A DNA stretch of 5,302 bases from Bacteroidales bacterium (GTDB lineage: Bacteria; Bacteroidota; Bacteroidia; Bacteroidales; DTU049): NCBI GenBank assembly GCA_018432645.1, contig JAHDSP010000107.1:1-5302 (forward strand), given 5' to 3'. Both the position numbers and the translations under genes were made by a program. Below the pieces are notes generated by a model that saw only the letters and a program-made list of their open reading frames with translations, had not been told where the DNA came from and did not search any database. Shown one piece after another: positions 1 to 5,056 of this stretch (position 1 is the first letter of the stretch; the number at the start of each line of letters is the position of its first letter).

Positions 1-46
1 ATAATAATATTGCAATCATAGGAATTAAAAAAATTTTTGATTTCAT
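1..46 (-). CDS. N-terminus of a probable exported protein (partial, runs off left edge)
   Basis: An ATG at 46-44 opens a frame that stays open to the window edge and reads MKSKIFLIPMIAILL. Two lysines followed by an unbroken hydrophobic run are what the start of a signal peptide or a membrane anchor looks like. The start is supported by a perfect TAnnTTTG -7 box at 73-80, about 27 nt upstream. The gene lies 83 nt downstream of tonB on the same strand, so it may be expressed both from its own promoter and by read-through from exbB-exbD-tonB. Only 15 codons are visible, so neither the product nor a link to TonB-dependent transport can be called. It could also be an inner-membrane protein rather than a secreted one. 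Confidence 0.55.
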   Translation of the reverse strand, partial: MKSKIFLIPMIAILL

Positions 47-72
47 AATTATAATTTTTTGAAAAATTTTAG

Positions 73-80
73 CAAAGATA
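73..80 (-). promoter_or_regulatory. Bacteroidota-type -7 promoter box (TATCTTTG) for the gene at the left edge
   Basis: Read on the minus strand this is TATCTTTG, a full match to TAnnTTTG, the -7 element used by the primary sigma factor of Bacteroidota. It is followed by C, a frequent extension. A start of transcription near 66-68 would give a leader of roughly 20 nt before the ATG at 46. No clean TTTG -33 box is seen at the expected distance, so the call rests on the -7 box and its position. Confidence 0.5.
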
Positions 81-129
81 TATAATTTTAAAGATAAAAT
101 GAATAGGAATCACAAAATAATTATAAAAA

Positions 130-870
130 TTATTCTACTTTAATAAAAACATAAGTGATAGTACCTATCTGCTCTTCAGGGGCATTAGGGTCACTTGAAA
201 ATTTAGATCTCATAGCAGTCTCTTCGCATTTTTTCCATAGAGCTGAATTGCTAATAGTAGTGCCGAAATAACCAGCTTGTGCTTTAACAACATTGCCATC
301 TTTATCAACCCATATTTTCACTACTACTTTACCTTGATCATCTTCTGAATAATCGGGTATAGGAATATATTTAGCTCCACGTCCTGATAGAGAATAACCA
401 GGTCCTGAACCGCCACCGCTGCCAGGTCCTACACCGCTGCCTGTACCACTTCCGATGCCGCTTCCAGTACCACTACCAGAACCAGTCCCCGATCCAGTAC
501 CTGTACCACCACCACTGCCACCTTGTCCAAATTGAAATTTTTGAATTCGCTGATCTAAGGTAGGTTGAGCCGGTTGCTCAGGTTCTACACTTTTGGGTTT
601 GTCCTTAGTTGCAGTTTCAGTATAATCTACTTCTTCATCAGGAATAGTTACATATTCTGTAGATGATTGTTGAATGGTTTTATCAATGACCTGTTGGATT
701 TCTATTGGAGCACCGCCGCCACCACCGCCGCCTAAATCTATTTCTATACCTTGTTCGGGAGGTGGTGGTACAGGAACTCTAAAGCCTAAAATCATCAATA
801 GAGTTACTATCAATATACCTACTAGAATTGTTATAGTTAAAGAAATAAGTTTATTCTTTTTTTCTTCCAT
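130..870 (-). CDS. tonB: TonB-like energy transducer with a glycine-rich linker
   Basis: This protein carries proton-motive-force energy from the ExbB/ExbD channel across the periplasm to outer-membrane transporters. Of its 246 residues, the first 7 are charged and cytoplasmic, and about 8-29 form one transmembrane anchor. Next comes VPVPPPPEQGIEIDLG (32-47) and a run of seven glycines (47-53), then an acidic, proline-containing stretch to about 105. A Gly/Ser/Thr linker (115-158) is built mostly of SGTG-like units. The C-terminal TonB-like domain (about 165-246) includes GKVVVKIWVDKDGNV (180-194) and the closing GTITYVFIKV strand. The 'PPPPEQGI' stretch after the anchor is common in Bacteroidota TonB proteins. 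The classical Pro-Lys/Pro-Glu spacer of enterobacterial TonB is missing. The gene starts 3 nt after the exbD stop, so it is the third gene of the operon. A TolA-like envelope role cannot be excluded from sequence alone. Confidence 0.87.
   Translation of the reverse strand: MEEKKNKLISLTITILVGILIVTLLMILGFRVPVPPPPEQGIEIDLGGGGGGGAPIEIQQVIDKTIQQSSTEYVTIPDEEVDYTETATKDKPKSVEPEQPAQPTLDQRIQKFQFGQGGSGGGTGTGSGTGSGSGTGSGIGSGTGSGVGPGSGGGSGPGYSLSGRGAKYIPIPDYSEDDQGKVVVKIWVDKDGNVVKAQAGYFGTTISNSALWKKCEETAMRSKFSSDPNAPEEQIGTITYVFIKVE
397..528. repeat. Low-complexity, locally GC-rich Gly/Ser/Thr repeat inside tonB
   Basis: These bases encode residues 115-158 of the TonB-like protein. On the plus strand the stretch is a chain of imperfect units such as CCAGTACC, CCTGTACCA and CCGCTGCC, far richer in G and C than the surrounding AT-rich sequence. 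That is the direct result of glycine codons (GGN). A second small glycine run, seven codons, lies at 712-732. Unit lengths are multiples of three and the synonymous bases vary, so the repeat looks kept at the protein level. It could still change length by recombination or slippage. Confidence 0.75.
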
Positions 871-873
871 AGC

Positions 874-1296
874 TTATTTCTTTGGTTGAGTAGCTAAAAT
901 AGCTTTATGAGATGCATTTAAGCTTTCATTTATTTGATTTACTATGTCTATAATATTTACAACAGCTTGCACAGGAACAGTAGCATCTGCATTAATAACA
1001 ACAGACGCATCTGGCGGACTATCTTTTAATCGTATAGTCATTTGCTCTGCTAATTTAAGCTCATCTACCTGAATGCCATCAATATAATATTGTAATTTCT
1101 CATCAATATAAATTTTTACTGGTTTAGCTGGAGCTAGCACACGTGGAGAAGTACTAGATGGCAATAAAAGTTTTATCGCATTAGGACTAATAAGAGTAGA
1201 TGTTAACATAAAAAATATAAGAAGTAGAAATACTAAATCAGACATCGAAGTATTATTCATTTCTACGCCAACTCTATGTTTAGGCTTTAAATCCAT
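874..1296 (-). CDS. exbD: ExbD/TolR-family proton-channel subunit
   Basis: This is the small partner of ExbB in the inner-membrane motor that energises TonB. The 140-residue length is usual for the family. A short basic cytoplasmic tail (MDLKPKHRVGVEMNN) leads into one transmembrane helix at about 20-36. The helix begins MSDLVFLLLIFFML and carries Asp20, in the position of the proton-carrying aspartate of ExbD/TolR. A conserved-looking 'IKLLLPSS' segment follows, then a periplasmic domain with 'ASVVINADATVPVQAVVNIID' features typical of the family. The ATG at 1296 lies 6 nt after the exbB stop, and the stop is 3 nt from the tonB start, so the three genes are surely co-transcribed and perhaps translationally coupled. 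ExbD and TolR are hard to separate by sequence; the adjacent tonB-like gene favours ExbD. Confidence 0.9.
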   Translation of the reverse strand: MDLKPKHRVGVEMNNTSMSDLVFLLLIFFMLTSTLISPNAIKLLLPSSTSPRVLAPAKPVKIYIDEKLQYYIDGIQVDELKLAEQMTIRLKDSPPDASVVINADATVPVQAVVNIIDIVNQINESLNASHKAILATQPKK

Positions 1297-1302
1297 AATT
1301 TT

Positions 1303-2007
1303 TTATTTTGGAGGTTGTTGTAAAAAATCTATAAAATCTGTAGCTCTAGCCTCGAGCATATATACTAATCTTTCGATTCTATCTACTATAATATTATATA
1401 AAAAAGTTACTATTATGCCGACTAATAAACCAGCTACTGTTGTTATAAGAGCTTGATATATCCCTTGACTTAATAATGAGATATCTATATTATTCCCTGC
1501 ATTTGCCATATTAAAAAATGCTCTAACCATGCCTAATACTGTACCTAAAAATCCTATACTAGGTGATATGCTACCTATTGTTGCTAAAAAAGTAATTCCT
1601 TTTTCTAATTTTGCTATTTCTAATTTACCCTCATTTTCTATAGACTCACTAATGTCATTTAATGGTCTTCCTAGACGGCTAAGTCCTTTTTCTATCATTC
1701 GAGATAGAGGCGTATTAGTACTCTGACATAATGCTAAAGCGCTATCCTTTTTCCCTTCTAAAATATAATTTTTTAGATTGCTCATGAAAGTTGGATTCTC
1801 CTTAGCTGCTTTTCTAATAGCTAAATAACGCTCAAAAAATATATATATTGCTATTAGTAATAGAACGGCTAAAATTATCACTATTATACCACCTGATTTT
1901 GCTAATTCCCAATATGGTAGTTTCTCATAACCTTGCACAGGAGCTACTTGTTGCGATAATTGTTGCAGTGAATCTGCTGCATTTTGCACTATTTGTAAGA
2001 ATATCAT
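1303..2007 (-). CDS. exbB: ExbB/TolQ/MotA-family proton-channel subunit
   Basis: This is the main membrane subunit of the ExbB-ExbD motor; the family forms a pentamer around two ExbD helices. I place the start at the ATG at 2007 (234 aa). A TTG two codons upstream (2013) is also in frame, but it is a rarer start and adds only two residues. The glutamine-rich N-terminus (about 5-25) is followed by TM1 at about 39-58, ending FFERYLAI. A cytoplasmic domain comes next, then TM2 at about 137-158 with the family signature GFLGTVLGM (152-160) and TM3 at about 183-206 (YQALITTVAGLLVGIIV). It is first in exbB-exbD-tonB. No perfect -7 box lies upstream; the nearest is TAATTTTA (minus strand, 2030-2023), one base from TAnnTTTG, so its promoter is uncertain. 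Confidence 0.9.
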   Translation of the reverse strand: MIFLQIVQNAADSLQQLSQQVAPVQGYEKLPYWELAKSGGIIVIILAVLLLIAIYIFFERYLAIRKAAKENPTFMSNLKNYILEGKKDSALALCQSTNTPLSRMIEKGLSRLGRPLNDISESIENEGKLEIAKLEKGITFLATIGSISPSIGFLGTVLGMVRAFFNMANAGNNIDISLLSQGIYQALITTVAGLLVGIIVTFLYNIIVDRIERLVYMLEARATDFIDFLQQPPK

Positions 2008-2060
2008 AGTCAATTTTTTTTGTAAAATTAATTAGTTTTTTATTAATTAAAAAAATTCTT

Positions 2061-2068
2061 TATTTTTG
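2061..2068 (+). promoter_or_regulatory. Bacteroidota-type -7 promoter box (TATTTTTG) for the radical SAM gene
   Basis: TATTTTTG matches TAnnTTTG fully and ends 19 nt before the ATG at 2088. A start of transcription near 2073-2075 gives a leader of only about 13-15 nt. It sits in an extremely AT-rich divergent spacer (2014-2087 holds only 4 G or C), which should melt easily. A T-rich stretch at 2035-2041 stands where a -33 TTTG would be, but it is not a good match. Confidence 0.5.
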
Positions 2069-2087
2069 TATTAAAAAAAATAATATT

Positions 2088-3479
2088 ATGAAAATGGATT
2101 TTATCAAAAAGTATGCAATTACACGAATGCTTAGGTATGCTTCTCATCAATCTGATGAGAATATTATTAAAATGATTGATATTGCTAATAAGTATTTTAT
2201 TAAAAGTGAAAAAGTAAGATGGGAAGCTGAGAAAATTCGTAGAATCTTTGTAGAACATCAGCCAGGTGCTCAATTAGCAAAAAATACTTTTAGCCGAATT
2301 TCTAAACAAAGTTTAGACTGTGTTATTCAAAATTTCTTTATTAATGCAGCAGTTATCGGCAGACAACGTCAAGAACAACTTAGAAAAGAACTAAATATTT
2401 GGTTGCCATGGTTTTTTGTCATCAGTCCTACTGCTAGATGTAATCTGACTTGTGTGGGTTGCTATGCTGGCAATTATTCTAAACAAGAAGATTTATCTTT
2501 TGAACTGGTAGATCGTATCTTTAACGAAGCAAAAGATTTAGGTATTTACTTTGTTACGGTTTCTGGTGGTGAGCCTTTTATGTGGCCACATTTATTAGAT
2601 ATTTTTGAGAAACATCATGATATGTTTTTTCAGATATATACTAATGGCACTTTAATAACTAAAGATGTGGCTAATAGATTAGGAAAGTTGGGGAATGCTG
2701 CTCCTGCCATATCTATTGAAGGATTAGAAAAAGAAACTGATGCTCGTAGAGGTGAAGGCACATTTAAACGTATTATGGAAGCTATGGACAATCTGCGTAA
2801 TGCTGGCGTACCTTTCGGCTTTTCGGCTACTCCTACTAAAAATAATATTGAAACCCTAATGTCTGATGAATTCATTGATTTAATGATAGAGAAAGGTTGT
2901 GCTATCGGTTGGTTTTTCCAATATGTACCTATTGGCAGAAAACCAGATCTGAGCTTGATGGCAACTCCAGAACAACGTTTTAGACTTAGACGTAGATCTA
3001 TTGAAATTCGTAATACTAAACCAATTTTTATTGGTGATTTCTGGAATGATGGTCCATTTGTAGGTGGATGTATTTGTGGTGCTAGACAAGCAGGATACTT
3101 CCATATAAATTGTCGTGGAGATGTAGAGCCTTGCGTATTTCTGCAATTCTCAGTTGATAATATTAAAGATAAAAAATTAATAGACGTCATTCAATCTCCA
3201 TTTTTTAAAGCTTTCCAAGATGCTCAACCATATAGAGAAAATGACAATTTACTCACTCCTTGTGCTCTGATAGATAATCCACAAGTGCTACGCGATATTA
3301 TTACTAAATTTAATGCTAAACCCTCATACAATAGTAGTATGGATGTAATAACTGATCCAGAAATTATTTCTTTTTTGGATAATTATTCTAAAGAATATCA
3401 AAAACTGGTAGATCCTATATGGGAAAATGATTTGAAATTTAAATACAAAACATGGAAACAACGCTGGGCAAATGATTAA
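2088..3479 (+). CDS. Radical SAM protein with SPASM-like C-terminal iron-sulfur domain, substrate unknown
   Basis: This is a 463-residue enzyme expected to cleave S-adenosylmethionine at a [4Fe-4S] cluster. The cluster ligands are visible as the CxxxCxxC motif CNLTCVGC (Cys118, 122, 125), followed by the SAM-binding GGEP (160-163). A helical N-terminal extension of about 110 residues precedes the core. The C-terminal part has five further cysteines (328, 330, 342, 349, 392) in a GGCICGA / YFHINCRGDVEPC / LLTPC arrangement, as in SPASM or shortened SPASM domains that hold auxiliary clusters. Many SPASM enzymes modify peptides, but no small precursor gene is seen next to it. It is divergent from exbB and converges on the ligase-like gene, so it appears to be monocistronic. 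ATG 2088 is chosen over the in-frame ATG at 2094 because it is first; the difference is two residues. The family assignment is sure; the reaction is not. Confidence 0.88.
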   Translation: MKMDFIKKYAITRMLRYASHQSDENIIKMIDIANKYFIKSEKVRWEAEKIRRIFVEHQPGAQLAKNTFSRISKQSLDCVIQNFFINAAVIGRQRQEQLRKELNIWLPWFFVISPTARCNLTCVGCYAGNYSKQEDLSFELVDRIFNEAKDLGIYFVTVSGGEPFMWPHLLDIFEKHHDMFFQIYTNGTLITKDVANRLGKLGNAAPAISIEGLEKETDARRGEGTFKRIMEAMDNLRNAGVPFGFSATPTKNNIETLMSDEFIDLMIEKGCAIGWFFQYVPIGRKPDLSLMATPEQRFRLRRRSIEIRNTKPIFIGDFWNDGPFVGGCICGARQAGYFHINCRGDVEPCVFLQFSVDNIKDKKLIDVIQSPFFKAFQDAQPYRENDNLLTPCALIDNPQVLRDIITKFNAKPSYNSSMDVITDPEIISFLDNYSKEYQKLVDPIWENDLKFKYKTWKQRWAND

Positions 3480-4744
3480 TTTGTATCAGTAGAAATATTT
3501 TTACCCAATGCGAGCTGATAGCCTACAGAAATTGCTAATAAAACTGAAATCATAGGATGAGTTATTGGATTATTGGTAAGGGCAGCAGCCATTAGTGATA
3601 AACCAAATAATAAATAAAATGGATTAATAGATAATTTAATCTTTTTATTTTCTAATTTGAAAACAGGAAATAAATACCAATATATATATAAAAAGAAGCC
3701 AATTATACCATATCTCCATAAATAAAGAATATATTCGTTTTCGGAATATAATTTCAATGAATAGAAAAAGTTTTTATAGGGTCCATATCCTGCTATTGGC
3801 TTTTCGCTCCACATTTTTAATAAAAATTTCCATGTATCTAATCTGCCTCTCAATGATTGATTTTCTGCTAAATATCCTTTGCCTTCTACCGTTACATTTT
3901 TAAAAAAACCAGAAAAATAGGATATAGATTCTTGACTTACCAAATCTAAAAATAACATTATGAATATTGTCGAGGCAATAATGATAAACATATATTTTAT
4001 AGGTTTATGATAAGACACAAAATATATTATTGTTATCACTAAAATGATTACCAATGCAGTGCGAGATTGGCAAAGTATTATAGCTAAAATAGATAAAAAT
4101 AAAAATAACCAATTATGCCACTTTAGATTTTTTAAATTTTTATGAAAAATAGAAAATAAAAACCAACAATAATAAAATAAAAATATAATAGCATTAATAT
4201 TAGGATTACCACCAGTACCTAACATACGTTTAGCTCCAGGACCACCCAAAGAATTTTTTCCAAAACTTGCCCATTGTATACCTGATGGATCATAAAATGG
4301 CTCTACTAAATCATGGAAATGAAATATATTATAATATTGAAATAAATTCAATACGAGCAATATTACAAAAGTTATTTTAATAAAAAGGTCAAAATGATTT
4401 TCGAAATGTTTAAAATATGATAAAGCTATTATAGCAATTACAGCAAATTTAAAAATTTTATAAAATTCATATAAATCATTAGTAGCTACATTATTATGAT
4501 TTATTAGCATAGAGATAGCTATCCACACGGATAAAATAATAAAAAAGACTAAAGATCGTGGAATAATTCTATTTTTATCAATAATTATCAATAAAATGGC
4601 AAAAGGTATGATAAAATCTACAAGTCTAAAGTAAAAAGTTAAACCTAAATTAATAGGTGGCAAGAAAATATTAGTAATAAAAATAAGATAGAATAAGAGA
4701 GCATAAAAAAGTGGAAAATTAATTTTACTATTCAGTTTATTCAT
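3476..4744 (-). CDS. O-antigen ligase/polymerase superfamily membrane protein
   Basis: This 422-residue, strongly hydrophobic protein has roughly ten to twelve transmembrane segments. It fits the Wzy/WaaL superfamily, whose members either polymerise polysaccharide repeat units or ligate the finished chain to a lipid carrier at the periplasmic face. Supporting motifs are RMLGTGGNPN (173-182), a stretch common in these proteins, QSRTA (226-230), and a large extracytoplasmic loop at about 268-335. The loop contains SLRGRLDTWKFLLKMW, then KPIAGYGPYKNF and SENEYILYLWRYGIIGF, the usual end of the PF04932-type domain. Sequence alone does not separate polymerase from ligase, and no glycosyltransferase neighbours are visible to help. 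Its stop overlaps that of the radical SAM gene. The ATG at 4744 lies just after the terminator of the tRNA unit, so its promoter is unclear. Confidence 0.82.
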   Translation of the reverse strand: MNKLNSKINFPLFYALLFYLIFITNIFLPPINLGLTFYFRLVDFIIPFAILLIIIDKNRIIPRSLVFFIILSVWIAISMLINHNNVATNDLYEFYKIFKFAVIAIIALSYFKHFENHFDLFIKITFVILLVLNLFQYYNIFHFHDLVEPFYDPSGIQWASFGKNSLGGPGAKRMLGTGGNPNINAIIFLFYYCWFLFSIFHKNLKNLKWHNWLFLFLSILAIILCQSRTALVIILVITIIYFVSYHKPIKYMFIIIASTIFIMLFLDLVSQESISYFSGFFKNVTVEGKGYLAENQSLRGRLDTWKFLLKMWSEKPIAGYGPYKNFFYSLKLYSENEYILYLWRYGIIGFFLYIYWYLFPVFKLENKKIKLSINPFYLLFGLSLMAAALTNNPITHPMISVLLAISVGYQLALGKNISTDTN

Positions 4745-4751
4745 AATAATT

Positions 4752-4787
4752 AAAAAAACCGCGAAAATAATTAATTTTTCACGGTTT
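4752..4787 (-). terminator. Rho-independent terminator of the tRNA-Gly/tRNA-Leu unit
   Basis: On the minus strand, arm 4787-4776 (AAACCGTGAAAA) pairs over 12 positions with arm 4767-4756 (TTTTCGCGGTTT) around an 8-nt loop (4775-4768). A run of seven U (4758-4752) spans the end of the stem and the bases after it. The pair 4781/4762 is a G-U wobble in the minus-strand RNA but would be an A/C mismatch in plus-strand RNA, which shows the hairpin serves minus-strand transcription. It begins 48 nt after the tRNA-Leu 3' end and ends 7 nt before the ATG of the ligase-like gene. Confidence 0.8.
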
Positions 4788-4834
4788 CTTCTAGCATTAA
4801 TTTAATCAAAGTATGAAAAAAATTTAACAAAAGG

Positions 4835-4919
4835 TACCTCGAGCGGGACTTGAACCCGCACGGCCATAAAGGCCACAGGATTTTAAGTCCGGCGCGTCTA
4901 CCAATTCCGCCACCGAGGC
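4835..4919 (-). tRNA. tRNA-Leu (anticodon UAA)
   Basis: This is a class II tRNA of 85 nt up to the discriminator base. Acceptor arms GCCTCGG and TCGAGGT pair with G-U at both ends, and the discriminator is A (4835). The D region reads GGCGGAATTGGTAGACGC. The anticodon loop is CTTAAAA with UAA at 4885-4883. The long variable arm is GGCC-TTTAT-GGCC, and the T arm GCGGG-TTCAAGT-CCCGC is perfect. The 3' end is followed by CCT rather than CCA, so the CCA tail must be completed by the tRNA nucleotidyltransferase. The anticodon stem has one C28-U42 mismatch (4891/4877). It decodes UUA and UUG, UUA being a leading leucine codon in a genome this AT-rich. It follows tRNA-Gly by 4 nt. Confidence 0.95.
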
Positions 4920-4923
4920 CTAG

Positions 4924-4996
4924 AGCGGAAAACGGGACTCGAACCCGCGACCCCAACCTTGGCAAGGTTGTGCTCTACCAACTGAGCTATTTCCGC
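4924..4996 (-). tRNA. tRNA-Gly (anticodon GCC)
   Basis: This is a 73-nt cloverleaf without an encoded CCA. The acceptor GCGGAAA pairs fully with TTTCCGC, and the discriminator is U (4924). The D arm is GCTCAGTTGGTAGAGC. The anticodon stem-loop is ACAACCTTGCCAAGGTTGT with GCC at 4963-4961, and the T arm is GCGGG-TTCGAGT-CCCGT with one G-U pair. It decodes GGC and GGU. It is the first gene of a two-tRNA transcription unit, with a promoter at 5019-5048 and only 4 nt before tRNA-Leu, so processing of both ends in that short gap must be tightly coupled. Confidence 0.96.
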
Positions 4997-5015
4997 TTTT
5001 TTTTAATTTTTCTGT

Positions 5016-5051
5016 TTGCAAAATTAATGCATTTTTTTTAATTGCAAAATT
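5016..5051. repeat. 10-bp direct repeat TTGCAAAATT, 26 bp apart, spanning the tRNA promoter
   Basis: TTGCAAAATT occurs at 5016-5025 and again at 5042-5051. On the minus strand each copy contains TTTG, so one copy supplies the -33 box and the other most of the -7 box of the tRNA promoter. The 26-bp period equals the nominal -33 to -7 distance. It may simply be how two similar boxes look in AT-rich DNA, or it may bind a regulator. Confidence 0.5.
5019..5048 (-). promoter_or_regulatory. Promoter of the tRNA-Gly/tRNA-Leu unit (TTTG ... TAATTTTG)
   Basis: On the minus strand TTTG (5048-5045) and TAATTTTG (5026-5019) are separated by 18 nt, matching the Bacteroidota -33/-7 pattern in both boxes. 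A start of transcription near 5012-5014 would put a leader of about 16-18 nt before the first base of tRNA-Gly (4996). It lies between the tnaA stop (5057) and the tRNA, so the tRNAs do not depend on tnaA transcription. This is the best promoter match in the window. Confidence 0.7.
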
Positions 5052-5056
5052 TTTTA

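Noticed and set aside
116..134. Perfect 7-bp inverted repeat (AATAATT / AATTATT) over the tonB stop codon as a terminator
   Set aside because: The stem has no G-C pair and would be too weak; such repeats are expected by chance in DNA this AT-rich.
397..528. Repeat array resembling CRISPR or a tandem-repeat locus
   Set aside because: Units are short, imperfect, in frame and without spacers; they encode the glycine-rich TonB linker.
674..889. Open frame on the plus strand opposite the start of tonB
   Set aside because: Its proline run is just the antisense of the tonB glycine run, and no start signals support it.
2008..2013. TTG start for exbB two codons upstream of the ATG
   Set aside because: The ATG at 2007 is a better start and nothing such as a ribosome site favours TTG; the difference is only two residues.
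2028..2050. Paired TTAATTA motifs in the exbB/radical SAM spacer as an operator
   Set aside because: The motif is self-complementary and made only of A and T, in a spacer with 4 G/C in 74 bases, so a chance origin is likely.
2630..3190. Open frame of 186 codons on the minus strand inside the radical SAM gene
   Set aside because: It lies wholly antisense to a gene with clear motifs, has no family-like features and no promoter box before its start. It is a by-product of the codon pattern of the real gene.
4807..4813. TACTTTG on the minus strand as a -7 box for the ligase-like gene
   Set aside because: It is one base short of the TAnnTTTG spacing, has no matched -33 box, and any transcript from it would meet the terminator at 4787-4752 before reaching the gene.
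4771..4965. Open frame on the minus strand across the tRNA genes and terminator
   Set aside because: It translates tRNA-Leu, part of tRNA-Gly and the terminator hairpin. Both tRNAs fold well, so a protein here is not credible. The same holds for the plus-strand frame 4850-5041.
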